From positions 3,348,001-3,412,000 of the forward strand of contig CM074765.1 in assembly GCA_037355855.1 (NCBI GenBank): 64,000 bases of DNA. The letters run 5' to 3'. The notes beneath the pieces are model-generated. The model did not search any database. It had not been told where the DNA came from and saw only the letters and a program-made list of their open reading frames with translations. Shown in pieces: positions 32,610 to 43,252 of this stretch. Every line of letters starts with the position of its first letter. The first letter of the stretch is position 1. Origin of the DNA: Pseudo-nitzschia pungens (Eukaryota > Bacillariophyta > Bacillariophyceae > Bacillariales > Bacillariaceae). Both the position numbers and the translations under genes were made by a program.

Positions 32610-33610
32610 TTTTTAACAATAAAAGACCAAAAAATGCAGGAAAATGTGACCCATAGACAAGAATCATGCACATTCTGTGGTGTACTGGGAGGAATTGTTC
32701 CGAGACCTCAGATGTCACATCCAATATATAGTAATTGGTAGCAAGTTTATTCCTTTTTACTATTCTAATAGATGCATATATTTTTAACAATAAAAGACCA
32801 AAAAATGCAGGAAAATGTGACCCATAGACAAGAATCATGCACATTCTGTGGTGTACTGGGAGGAATTGTTCCGAGACCTCAGATGTCACATCCAATATAT
32901 AGTAATTGGTAGCAAGTTTATTCCTTTTTACTATTCTAATAGATGCATATGCTGACCATTATTCAGTGTGGAATACAACAAACAGCAAATATGCATTTTC
33001 TATTGTGTAAACTTGGGTACTGATAATTTTTCTGAAAAATCAGAACTTCTTACATTCATAATGTAATTGGTAGCAACAAGTTTATTCCTATTTAATATTC
33101 TAATAGATGCACATACTACTCACCCTTATTCAGTGTGGAATACAAAAAATTTGTGACAGTGTGACCCATACACAGGAATTATGCACTTTCGGCCGTTGTG
33201 TAAACTCTGGTTGTTGGAATTTTATTCGGAAATCAGAACTTACATCTATAATATAATTGGTAGCCAGTTTTTTCATTTTTATTATTCTAATAGATGCATA
33301 TACTGACCATTATTCAATGTGGAATACAACAAATGATAGTCAGTGTGACCCATACTACACAGCAAATACTCATTTTCTGTGGTGTAAACGCAAGTACTGA
33401 CAATTTTTCTGACAAATGGGAACCTGTTACATTCATGATATAATTGGTAGCAAGAAGTTTATTCCTGTTTACTATTCTAATAGATGCATAATAAATGCGT
33501 ATACTCAGCTTTATTTAGTGTGCAATACCAAAACATTTGTGACAGTGTGACCAATACATAAGAAATATGAACATTCTTAGTAATGAGGAAACGAAACTTA
33601 CATCCATCAT
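32610..33610. repeat. Tandem repeat of about 171-190 bp, five or six copies
   Basis: Two copies with a 171-bp period (32610-32780 and 32781-32951) look almost identical, sharing TTTTAACAATAAAAGACC and GTGGTGTACTGGGAGGAATT. Degenerate copies follow, with TAATTGGTAGCA anchors at about 32732, 32902, 33063, 33253 and 33440 (spacing 161-190). The sharp similarity of the first two indicates a recent unit duplication. Confidence 0.9.
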
Positions 33611-33747
33611 ACTATAAACTCAGGTGATGGGAATTTTACTGAGAAAGTATAACTTACATATTGCTTTACTATAATATTATCATAATTGTTACTACTAATT
33701 ACCAAATTGAGTCCATTTTTACAATGTTTTGATACCCATCCTGTGTC

Positions 33748-35121
33748 TTACTTAGGTGGTGGCTTCTTTCCTTGATTCGATCCCGGTGGTGGCTTTTTTC
33801 CTGGATCCGATCCTGGTGGTGGCTTCTTCATTTGGTCTAACGGAAGGCTGGATGTCGAGCTCTTCTTGCCCTTCTTCCCCACCCTTTTTTTTTTCTTCTT
33901 CTTCTTCCCTTTGATGGCTTGTTTCACGTTTTGGATGTACTTTTCCAAACTCCTTTGTGACACAGTAGTAGCGGTCGGGTCGTCATCTGTGATCTGAGTG
34001 TATACCATACCACGGAAGTGGAATCTTTGTTGCATTGTCATACCATTAGTTTCATCACTAATAATGGTTTCGATTTGTTCCTCTGTCAAAAGTTGATCTG
34101 CCTCCTCAATTCTTGCATGCGCTTCTTCCACTTGCTCATCTGAACCTCGCCCTCTAGCACCAAAAACTGCCCTGAAATGGTGTCGTACACTTTCTGTGTG
34201 ATAAGGTCCGACGTGGGTTTCTGGTTTGTTAGGATCAAATGAATTTTTCAAGAACCAATTGACGTGGGTTTCTGGTTTGTTAGGATCAAATGAATTTTTC
34301 ACGAACCAATTGCCGGCATCGATCAAGCATTCTCCAAATGACCGCCGATAGGCATTAAAACCTGGACCCACAAGGAATGTTAGTTTTGGCTCATCCTTTC
34401 TCTTGTAGTCCTCATTCTCGGTTGTGGCAGTTGGTTTTAAATGTGGTTTCTCAACAACTTCGTCGTAGCAGAATAAACCATGCATAGAGCCAGGACATTC
34501 GAGGTGTTTTTTTTCATCCTCAAAGGTGGTGAGTGTCTGCAGTACTTTTACGTTTGCCGCCACCATTTTAAACTTCTTCATGGAAGTACTGTCTTTCATC
34601 TCAATGACAGATTCGGCCCTTTGATTTATTTTCCGGTTCAACCTTTGCTGCTTTCGGAACTTGCGATCATTATAGTCCCCATTGGTACCATTAGTATTGT
34701 TCGAATTGTCACCCATGGTTGGGGCAGTGGAACGATCCGAGTTATTTGAACTGTTGTTATTGGCACCATCACTGTTGGTAGTGTCATCCATGGTTGGGGC
34801 AGTGGAATGGTCCAAATTGTTGGAACCGACGGGAGTGGCAGTCGAATGCTCCAAATTGCTAGAATATCCATGTTGTTGCTCCTGTTCGTAGATCTGAAGC
34901 ACAGCTGGGGGCCAGTCTGGTAAGGGATTTTTGGATGGCAGACTTGGAGGTGTAGGCCATCCATTTGCTGAGGACTCAGACTCGCTATCGGATGGTGGTG
35001 CTGGTGTGGACTTTGGGCTTTCAGGTTCCTCCTCTGGTGCGGAACGGGTAGATCTTCTTCTATTGGTGGGGCGTCCTGACGCAGGAAATGTAGTGCCTTT
35101 TTTCTTTTTGTGCCTTGCCAT
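33748..35121 (-). CDS. Unrecognised Lys/Ser-rich protein
   Basis: 457 residues from ATG 35121, single exon. The N-terminus is basic (MARHKKKKG), then Ser/Pro/Glu- and Asn/Ser/Thr-rich with repeated DHSTAP/DRSTAPTMGD phrases. The central, better-structured part has FLVGPGFNAYRRSFGECLIDAG and VRHHFRAVFGARGRG. A 17-residue unit (NWFVKNSFDPNKPETHV / NWFLKNSFDPNKPETHV) is tandemly duplicated at about 34205-34306. The C-terminus has a Lys run and three KKPPPGSxxG repeats. I do not recognise a family. The basic tracts suggest nucleic-acid binding, which is inference. It shares strand and neighbourhood with the transposase. Confidence 0.65.
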   Translation of the reverse strand: MARHKKKKGTTFPASGRPTNRRRSTRSAPEEEPESPKSTPAPPSDSESESSANGWPTPPSLPSKNPLPDWPPAVLQIYEQEQQHGYSSNLEHSTATPVGSNNLDHSTAPTMDDTTNSDGANNNSSNNSDRSTAPTMGDNSNNTNGTNGDYNDRKFRKQQRLNRKINQRAESVIEMKDSTSMKKFKMVAANVKVLQTLTTFEDEKKHLECPGSMHGLFCYDEVVEKPHLKPTATTENEDYKRKDEPKLTFLVGPGFNAYRRSFGECLIDAGNWFVKNSFDPNKPETHVNWFLKNSFDPNKPETHVGPYHTESVRHHFRAVFGARGRGSDEQVEEAHARIEEADQLLTEEQIETIISDETNGMTMQQRFHFRGMVYTQITDDDPTATTVSQRSLEKYIQNVKQAIKGKKKKKKKRVGKKGKKSSTSSLPLDQMKKPPPGSDPGKKPPPGSNQGKKPPPK

Positions 35122-36100
35122 GATGTATCTGCAGGTATTCCCCGATTGTTGGATTGATTGTTAAAGATAGAGACCGATTCGATTGTTGTGGAAGGGAACG
35201 ATGCATCTAAGAATGTGCGAAAAATACATTCGACAGTCTCCAAGCCGATTGAATTGTGATGATTCATCTTAAAACCTTTCCGGCGATGGTTCAACTGGTT
35301 GAGCTCATCCCCAACTGTTCACGGAATTGATGTAACTTGTTGTCACGATGATGCACTTCCATTTCCCCCACCGTGGGTCGTTTCCCCCCCACCGTGGGCC
35401 TTTGCTCGAAACGAACAATTTCCAAAAAAAAAACCATTGTGAAACGGCCCGGCCTTTCAACTTTGACATCAGTTTTAAACCGTAAACGAAGCTACTCCTT
35501 CCAATTCAAATTCAAACGACACTACTCCTTGCACTTAAAATTATTTTCTAAATTTTTGATTGGTTCATTTGTAAGGAATTTTTTGATTGGCTCATTCGTA
35601 AGGAATTTTTTGATTGGCTCATTGTGGGGAAGACACTAGTACAATATAGTATGATGTGTATGATGCTACTTCGCGCCAAAAATTATGTACTAGTAACATA
35701 CGTACAGTGTACAGCGTACCGTAATGTACCGTGTCATTTTTTTTCAGCATATTTAGTACAGCATGTATACTTCGTACCGCATCGTACATACATTTCTGTC
35801 TTTTTTTCTTACGTCATTTTCTTAGGCGAATTTTCCGCCCCACATTTCCCTCATGGGATGTGTCATAATTTTTCATTTTCATTTTTCATTTTCGTTTCAA
35901 TTCTTGCATCGGAATATTCTGGCCGGTCCAGTTTAACCTAGCCATCAGGCACCGGGACCATCTCTTTTGAAAAAGACACACATGCTGTGGAGAGCTTGAG
36001 AACGGCCGCTCTTGCTTTCTGCACTGTTGTCTGATTCATATCAGGGAGATAGGGTGTGTTGAAGTCCTGGAACTACCTGGCTTACCCAGATATACGACGT
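35122..36100. other. No gene seen
   Basis: Contains CCCCACCGTGGG twice (about 35365-35400) and three short tandem copies of TTTTTTGATTGGCTCATTCG-type sequence (35550-35625). A 105-codon plus-strand frame (35624-35941) has no recognisable domain. Confidence 0.45.
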
Positions 36101-36109
36101 ACTGATATT

Positions 36110-36560
36110 GAAAACAACGAAGACGAAAATCACAACCGATTGGTGCGGAGACGGACGACGACGCCGTAGGTACGATCGCTCCAGAGAGGGCCGACGGGGG
36201 TACAATCGCTCCAGAGATGAACGATGGGGTTACGATCGCTTCGGACGGGGACGACGCGGGTACTAACAGTTTGTCGTTGTTTTTTTTATTTCGTCTTTCC
36301 AGAGAAAAACGACAGATTGGTGTGGAGAGGGACGACGCCGACGAAGGTATGATCGCTCCAGAGAGAGACGACGGGGGTACGATCGCTATGATCGCTTCTA
36401 ACAGGATGTTTGTTGTTTTTACTTTCGTCTTTCCATAGGGGAACGACGGCGACGACAAAGAGGAAGGTACGATCGCTTCAGACAGGGACGACACCAGGTA
36501 CGATCGCTTCAGACAGGGACGACGGGGACGACGCCGGGTACAATCGCTTCGGACAGGGAC
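36110..36560. repeat. Degenerate GGTACGATCGCT minisatellite
   Basis: Phrases such as GGTACGATCGCTTCAGACAG and GGACGACG repeat irregularly, about ten copies. Confidence 0.75.
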
Positions 36561-36659
36561 GATGGGACATAGTTTAATACAAATACTTTCTTTTTTCTTT
36601 TATCAAGTACTGTCTGTTTCCTCTAGAATCATAACTAACACAAATATTTTTTCATTCTC

Positions 36660-37660
36660 GCTTGTTGCAAAAAACAGAAATACCCCTACGATTTTCGGTT
36701 GTTCAGTACAGGAGCGACGGATCGAACGAAATACCGCTACGAGTTTCGGTTGTTGAGTACAGGAGCGACGGATCGAACAAAATACCATTTTCGGTTGTTG
36801 AGTACAGGAGCGACGGATCCAACGAAATACCCCTACCGAAAGCGACGGATCGAACGAAATACCCCCTACTTTCGGTTGTGGAGTACAGGAGCGACGGATC
36901 AAACAAAACCAAGGTTGTTGCAGAAAGGAGCGAATCCCCGTACAATTTTCAGTTGTTGAATACAGGACCGACGGATCGAACGAAATACCGCTACGAGTTT
37001 CGGTTGTTGAGTACAGGAGCGACGGATCGAACAAAATACCATTTTCGGTTGTTGAGTACAGGAGCGACGGATCCAACGAAATACCCCTACCGAAAGCGAC
37101 GGATCGAACGAAATACCCACTACTTTCGGTTGTGGAGTACAGGAGCGACGGATCAAACAAAACCAAGGTTGTTGCAGAAAGGAGCGAATACCCCTACAAT
37201 TTTCAGTTGTTGAATACAGGACCGACGGATCGAACGAAATACCGCTACGAGTTTCGGTTGTTGAGTACAGGAGCGACGGATCGAACAAAATACCATTTTC
37301 GGTTGTTGAGTACAGGAGCGACGGATCCAACGAAATACCCCTACCGAAAGCGACGGATCGAACGAAATACCCACTACTTTCGGTTGTGGAGTACAGGAGC
37401 GACGGATCAAACAAAACCAAGGTTGTTGCAGAAAGGAGCGAATACCCCTACAATTTTCAGTTGTTGAATACAGGACCGACGGATCGAACGAAATACCGCT
37501 ACGATTTTCGGGACGGATCGAACGAAACCAAGGTTGTTGCAGAAAGGAGCGAATACCCCTACAATTTTCAGTTGTTGAATACAGGAGCGACGCCTACGAT
37601 TTTCGGTTGTTGAGAACAGGAGCGACGGATCGAACGAAGCCAAGGTTGTTGCGGAAAGGA
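36660..37660. repeat. GAGCGACGGATCGAAC minisatellite with 254-bp higher-order unit
   Basis: Units of about 40-50 bp (GGAGCGACGGATCGAACGAA, then TTTCGGTTGTTGAGTACA) are organised in a higher-order unit of 254 bp, with GTTGTTGCAGAAAGGAGCG at 36914, 37168 and 37422. The array ends within about 10 bp of the ATG of the next gene. Open frames on both strands are repeat artefacts. Confidence 0.9.
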
Positions 37661-37668
37661 TCACCACA

Positions 37669-39600
37669 ATGACACGTTCCAGCAGGCGAAAGATTGGTGA
37701 CACTGAGGAGACCAACGCGGAACTAAGGGGTGGTAGATGCAACAGAAGGATCCAACAGAAAATCTTGAGCGAGAGCACCTTGTGCCAACCAAGCCACTGT
37801 ATTCTTGGTTCGGTCACAACACTGACACAAGAAGGAAAACGAACTGCAAAAGGAACCACAAGCTGTCCGATGACGGACGACGGCATAACATGCACGTCCT
37901 GTGGCAATTTTGCTTGCAGAAGATGTCTGCAACTACTGTTCAACCGAATGGACAAGGAGAAGACTACACTGCCCTCGGTGCTACAGCAGATGAGACAATC
38001 GCTAGAAAACAATATTGGGGTAGTATCTACTTGTCATGGATGTATCTACTATGCCCAAAAGGAGCAAGTGGTGAGGTCCCATCGGCACTTCGTTGATGTT
38101 GCGAGTCGCGCGGTTCGATTAAAGTATGATGGGTTCCTTGTCCTACCAGAGTATGACTTGCTGATTGACACTCCTTTCAATTCAGAAAACATTGTTGACT
38201 GCCATGGATTGGGCAAGGAACCTGAACTGCCAGGAGTGAAACACTTTGTGGTGGGATATGAGCTTGCACGTCAGATAGCAGAATCAGGAATAACAGCAAA
38301 GAAGCTCACGGACACGGTTAAAACAGAAGTTAAGAAAATTGAGTGCTCTGATATAGTGGATCCCAGCAGAACAAGAACTTACATCGTGCAACTGATCATA
38401 ATTCACGGAACGATGTGCAAGAACAAGATAAAGGAGACGCCAGAGTACACAATGGAAAGAATTAAACAATCAAGAGTGTTCACGTGTCGTGACAGGTTGA
38501 AGAAATGCCATGTGACACTTATTGTTGGATCATTCGGTCTCAAAAATGAACAAGAAGGGAAGCAGAAGTGCAACCTGTTGTTGGCAAGATTCTATCACGG
38601 AAGCGATCGACTCCAGATGACCCAGAAAGAGGTTCACTCGTTGTTTAAGAAAGTTGAGTCCATGACTGCAAATAACAACATAGAACAGATGAGAAGTGGT
38701 GGCAGCAGTGGTGTCTACAGAGGACCAACTAGAGCACTCTTCCGGATGCTCGACAACCCAATTGTGACACCGAGGTCCGGACGGGGGGCATTTGTTGTTC
38801 CGGACAGGCAAACAATTCATGTTTTTTACATAAACAGGCAAGGGAAGGCTGTTCACTTTGCGTATTGCAACCCCCAGTTTGGTGGGCAGATTGGGCCTAT
38901 CACGGAGGATATGTTTTCTGATTATAAATTCTTTCAACCATTCACTGAGGCGAAGATAGTGAGTGCCTTGCTGCTAAGACAATTAGGAAACATGGTCAAT
39001 GGTCTGAATGTGGTGCCACTTGCAGTGGATCGGGAGTTGAGAAACCACAGGAAAGCTATAGCAATGGCAAGAAGGCAGGAGATCGGTGACATTTTGTATC
39101 AGTTTTCTTCCCTCAATTCAACGACCCTTGTCCAGCATCCAGTCGGCATTCATTATGACTCATTTGGTAAACAGGATGGTGAGACTGTTTACAGTATAGA
39201 GAACAAGATCGGTTTTGCAACTAAGCACACCAATTGTTACACCAAATATGGCATGGGAAGGGGGGGACGCGGTCCGGAAACATTTGTGTTCTGCTTGTTG
39301 GACTGGGGTAGAGAAAGAAGACGAAGACGAGCCGCAGAAGTGAATCATGAACAGGCAGCCGCAGTGGAGGCTCAGAGACAAGCAGAGTGGCAAGCAGCGT
39401 TCGCCCGTTGGATGGCAGTGGAAGCAAATCCAAATGCCACTCAGGAAGAGAGGAATGAGGCACGGGACGAGGCAACATTAACTCAAGCTGCGGTCTTGGC
39501 AGCTCGGGAAGAGACAGCCAATGCACAGGATGCTTTGGACCAAGCAAATGCTGCGATCGCTGCAGCCAATGCTAATGCTGGAGGCAACGCTCCTCCTTAA
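37669..39600 (+). CDS. Unrecognised 643-residue protein with Cys motif and Ala/Glu tail
   Basis: Single exon from ATG 37669, without internal stops. A CTSCGNFACRRC cluster near residues 75-86 and CHGC near 119-122 suggest zinc binding. The middle (residues about 130-540) looks globular, with PEYDLLIDTPFNSENIVDCHGLGKE, RTYIVQLIIIHGTM and FYINRQGKAVHFAYCNPQFGG. The C-terminus from about residue 555 is Arg-rich, then Ala/Glu-rich and probably helical (EVNHEQAAAVEAQRQAEWQ). I do not recognise the family. The gene is bracketed on both sides by minisatellites of one family (36660-37660 and 39630-40135), which suggests they belong to the same unit. Confidence 0.75.
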   Translation: MTRSSRRKIGDTEETNAELRGGRCNRRIQQKILSESTLCQPSHCILGSVTTLTQEGKRTAKGTTSCPMTDDGITCTSCGNFACRRCLQLLFNRMDKEKTTLPSVLQQMRQSLENNIGVVSTCHGCIYYAQKEQVVRSHRHFVDVASRAVRLKYDGFLVLPEYDLLIDTPFNSENIVDCHGLGKEPELPGVKHFVVGYELARQIAESGITAKKLTDTVKTEVKKIECSDIVDPSRTRTYIVQLIIIHGTMCKNKIKETPEYTMERIKQSRVFTCRDRLKKCHVTLIVGSFGLKNEQEGKQKCNLLLARFYHGSDRLQMTQKEVHSLFKKVESMTANNNIEQMRSGGSSGVYRGPTRALFRMLDNPIVTPRSGRGAFVVPDRQTIHVFYINRQGKAVHFAYCNPQFGGQIGPITEDMFSDYKFFQPFTEAKIVSALLLRQLGNMVNGLNVVPLAVDRELRNHRKAIAMARRQEIGDILYQFSSLNSTTLVQHPVGIHYDSFGKQDGETVYSIENKIGFATKHTNCYTKYGMGRGGRGPETFVFCLLDWGRERRRRRAAEVNHEQAAAVEAQRQAEWQAAFARWMAVEANPNATQEERNEARDEATLTQAAVLAAREETANAQDALDQANAAIAAANANAGGNAPP

Positions 39601-39629
39601 GATGATGACGAGGATGCTGAGAATGATGA

Positions 39630-40135
39630 TGAATAGCGACGGATCGATCGATGTTCCAGAATGGAGCGACGGATCGATCGATTGTCGGGTGTTCGGTTGT
39701 TCCAGAAAGGAGCGACGGATCGATCAAGTTTTTGGATGTTATGAAATGGAGCGAGGGATCGATTGATTTTCGGTTGTTCCAGAAAGGAGCGACGGATCGA
39801 TCAAGTTTTTGGATGTTATGAAATGGAGCAAGGGATCGATTGATTTTCGGTTGTTCCAGAAAGGAGCGACGGATCGATCGATCGAGTGATTTTTGGATGT
39901 TACGAAATGGAGCGAGGGATCGATTGATTTTCGGTTGTTTCAGAAAGGAGCGACGGATCAATCGAGTTTCGGATGTTATGAAATGGAGCGAGGGATCGAT
40001 TGATTTTCGGTTGTTCCAGAAAGGAGCGACGGATCAATCGAGTTTCGGATGTTATGAAATGGAGCGACGGATCGATTGATCCGACGGATCGATTGATTTT
40101 TGGTTGTTCCAGAAAGGAGCGACGGATCGATCGAC
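39630..40135. repeat. GAGCGACGGATCGATCG minisatellite, 76-84-bp units
   Basis: About six units of the form GGAGCGACGGATCGATC, then GGATGTTATGAAATGGAGC and GATTGATTTTCGGTTGTTCC. Anchors lie at 39701, 39778, 39855, 39939 and 40015. It is related to the array upstream of the 643-residue gene and to 3690-3790. Confidence 0.9.
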
Positions 40136-40413
40136 GGTACTCGTAGAAACCTTACTGGTTTTCCTGTACAGTTTGTAATGGGAAATCGAATATTTTTATT
40201 GGCTAATTCAATGGTTCGTAGGATCGTAGAATGGTGGAATCAATTGTAGAATTATATCCAATCAAAGATTCGTGTACAATTTGTACAGGGATATGAGTAG
40301 AAAAAGAAATTTGTAAACATACAACAGAACATACGGTAAAGGAAAACGTGATTATTGAAAAAGGGTGTTCCCGACGACCACATTATTCAAAACGGGTGGA
40401 GACGTTGATCATT

Positions 40414-41019
40414 ATGTGCGACGAGGAAGCGACAACGGGAACTGCAGGGCAAGATGAGATGAAGGTCATATTCATAAATAGACCTCATAGGTACAGCGCA
40501 CAAACCACCCGCACCACCCCATTCAGCTTCCATTTCGGAGAGGGAGTTTTCGGTACTTTGGATATTCATTTTGATCACAAAAATTATTGCGAGATCGAAG
40601 GTATTGACAGGGATCTGGAGACAGGTATGATTATTCGCAATTTAGAGTACAGGGATGATGGGTTCGAGGTTGTGGTCAAATACCCCAAAAGGGATGATAT
40701 AGGATATTTTGTACCGACGTACAGGATTACCTTCACGTTTGAGTTGAAGAAGGATGTTACTAATCCTATGGATCACCGGGATGCAAATTACATTGTCAGG
40801 TGCTACATGGGAAGAGAAATCGTCCGTGAGATGCGTATCGAGAATTACTACCTGCCTGAGGAGGTGAGATTGATTATTGAACGTGGAGCCGTTATTCATT
40901 CCTTTCAAATGGAGCATTTTAAGTCGAAGATTTGGGTGGAATGCCAATGTGTCCGAGGAGAAAATACCGGAGAAAATACCGGTAACCTTACGGGAAGGCC
41001 CCGAAAAAGGTGCAGATAA
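40414..41019 (+). CDS. Unrecognised 201-residue protein
   Basis: ATG 40414 (MCDEEATTGTAGQD); upstream only a GTG is available. The sequence is of ordinary globular composition with FHFGEGVFGTLDIHFDH, YRITFTFELKK and a Lys/Arg C-terminus (GRPRKRCR). It could be a beta-rich domain. No family is recognised. It follows the minisatellite downstream of the 643-residue gene on the same strand. Confidence 0.5.
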   Translation: MCDEEATTGTAGQDEMKVIFINRPHRYSAQTTRTTPFSFHFGEGVFGTLDIHFDHKNYCEIEGIDRDLETGMIIRNLEYRDDGFEVVVKYPKRDDIGYFVPTYRITFTFELKKDVTNPMDHRDANYIVRCYMGREIVREMRIENYYLPEEVRLIIERGAVIHSFQMEHFKSKIWVECQCVRGENTGENTGNLTGRPRKRCR

Positions 41020-41286
41020 GGGGACATATTGTCGTAATGACGTAGCGTCTACAACCCTTAACTTTAATGGTGCTAGCACGATCGCTTGGGCTAACTCGCA
41101 TTATTGTACGGTAAGGTAGGCGGTAGCATAGTATCTTTGCATGGTAGCAACGTTAATATATCTAATATTTCGTACTATCATTAGTAACCCTAACCTTGTA
41201 GCAATCATACGCCACAACCCTAGTATCTAACCCTAAAACGCGCTTGAACTAAGGCTAGCTCGTATTAGCGCTAGCTCACTTAATAA

Positions 41287-42082
41287 CTGTTTGGGTCAGG
41301 TATCCAACCATAGTACAGATTGTACTATGATGACCCGACCCCGGCGGTAGCATCATAGTATCTTAGCAATGGTATCATGGTAGGTTAGCATCTCCAGTAT
41401 TTCGTAGAATTAGCAACCCTAACCTTGTAGCACTCAGCTACACTGTTACCAAATAATAATACTACGTATCTCGTAAACAGCGCTATCGACACGTTGCTGC
41501 TTGCTGCTTGCAGTCCCCCCCTGTATTATCGACGCGTTGCTGCTGCTTGCTGCTTGCTGCTTGCTATCCCCCCCTGTATTATCGATGCGTTGCTGCTACA
41601 GCGCTACAGGGGATACAGCGCTGCAGGGGATACAGCGCTACGGCGCTGAAGAGATACAGGAGGGATACAGCGATACAGCGGTGCAGGGGATACAGCGCTA
41701 CAGGGGATACAGCGTTACAGGGGATACAGGGATACAGCGCTACAGCAGGGGATGAGCGCAGCTCAGCTCTGTATCGTACGGTATCGTGACAGCGCCGCGC
41801 TAACTCGTAAAATGACAGAGCTCTGTAGCTCCAGTACTGTATTCTACGGGTAGCGTAGTGTGTGCGGAGTAGCGTAGCGTAGCTCAAATTAATTAGATTC
41901 AAAGGTGTGCTAGCGCGTTGGGTAACTGTCTGGGTCAGGTATCCGGTCATAGTACATATTATACACCAATGACCTGACCCCGGCGGTAGCATAGTATCTT
42001 AGCATGATATCATGGTAGGTTAGCATCTCCAGTATTTCGTAGCATTAGCAACCCTAACCTTGTAGCACTCAGCTGCACTGTA
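41287..42082. repeat. Duplicated 160-bp segment with hairpin, minisatellite between
   Basis: 41287-41453 and 41926-42082 are similar copies. Each starts with an imperfect hairpin (GGGTCAGGT pairing with ACCTGACCC in the second copy; 41293-41341 and 41932-41980) and ends with AGCAACCCTAACCTTGTAGC. A third partial copy lies at 41155-41205. Between them (41490-41600) is a short array of the ATTATCGACGCGTTGCTGC minisatellite, then GGGGATACAGCGCTACA repeats (41600-41745), which recur at 42188-42270. Confidence 0.75.
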
Positions 42083-42282
42083 GTAGTGCGGATGCTATAT
42101 CCGGGGTACGTACAACTGGTACAAATCGTACGCGAAAAGCCCTTTATCTCTGGAGTTAGCACCCCATACCGGTACATAACGTTCACTACAGGGATACAGG
42201 GGATACAGCGCTACAGGGGATACAGCGCTACAGATATACAGCGATACAGGGATACAGCGCTGCAGCGCTACAAACATTAACC

Positions 42283-43034
42283 CTAATGGTGGTTGTACAA
42301 CAAATTTTGACCCCGGCTCTTAATTTTTCGACCCAAATATTCGAGTTTGGAGCAAAAAATTAATTTTTGGAGCAAAAAAATAATAATTCCAGCTTAAGAA
42401 AGGCACTTTCGCTCCAAATAATAGAAATATTGGAGCTGAAAACATCTAAAAAATTAGATGGGGGTGGTCGAAACGGGTCAAAATGGTCGAAAATCAGTTA
42501 TTAGACGTGGTATATGTAATAGCGCTTGAACAGTATCCTCTGTAGTCTACCCAACTGCCAGCACTCCGTGCTGTACTGTTGTTGCTGCTCTCCCTGTTTT
42601 GCTGACGAGCAAAATCTTTACACTATGACATTGATTTTGGAAGTCAATGTCAAAAAATAAATTTGGACTAGTACAGTATCAGATATGGTATGGTGTTCTT
42701 GCTGTTAATGCCAGTTGCAAAGTATTCTAATCACAAAGCCCTATTCCTGTCTCTGGATCCCTGACACTCTTGCAGACAGAGAAACTTTCACTCTAATTTA
42801 TTAATTTGTGTTGACTAAGAAACTTTCACTCTATTTTATCAATTTGTGTAGAACTTGTACCAGGCCTCCATAGGTTGAAAATGAACAATGTTTTGGGAAT
42901 TTCACCATCCGGGGGCTAACTGAGGAGGCCCATAGCTTAGTCACCAGAGTCACCGATGATACAGCTGGTTGTTACCATTTTTTAATGTTTATACTCTGGC
43001 AGTAGAGTGTAACTTTAAATAATAGAGACTGTAA
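42283..43034. other. No gene seen; candidate right inverted repeat at 42489-42507
   Basis: TTTTTGGAGCAAAAAATTAA-like sequence with internal inverted repeats, then the end AAAATCAGTTATTAGACG (42490-42507), inverted relative to 26181-26198. 42540-43034 shows nothing recognisable; 43035-43039 (GATCT) is the left target copy of the next element. Confidence 0.4.
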
Positions 43035-43039
43035 GATCT

Positions 43040-43234
43040 TGCCATACCCCGGGTCTACTAGTGATTAGAATAGTAGTGATATGCAAATTGTGAGCTCTAT
43101 CAATTAGTCTATATGCTACAGTTCTAAGAGCTCTCTAACAATCAGCGATTCCATCGGCTCGCCGATTGTTTTCTTTTATCCTTATCCTTAATCCAGTCCC
43201 GTGTGGACTCGTGACTGTATTTTGGTGCACGGCA
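43040..43234 (-). repeat. 3' LTR
   Basis: 195 bp, appears identical to 48699-48893. Preceded on the coding strand by CATGGAGGAGTA, a short purine tract that may prime plus-strand synthesis. Confidence 0.95.
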
Positions 43235-43252
43235 TACTCCTCCATGGTACTG

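Noticed and set aside
34638..35294. 218-codon minus-strand frame
   Set aside because: Overlaps the 457-residue gene in another frame; composition is Pro/Ser/Ile noise from the low-complexity region.
36603..37613. Open frames of up to 187 codons on both strands
   Set aside because: They follow the 254-bp higher-order repeat on both strands and lack non-repeat sequence.
41155..42075. AACCCTAACC motifs as an internal telomere
   Set aside because: Only one or two telomere-like units per copy, with no TTAGGG array.
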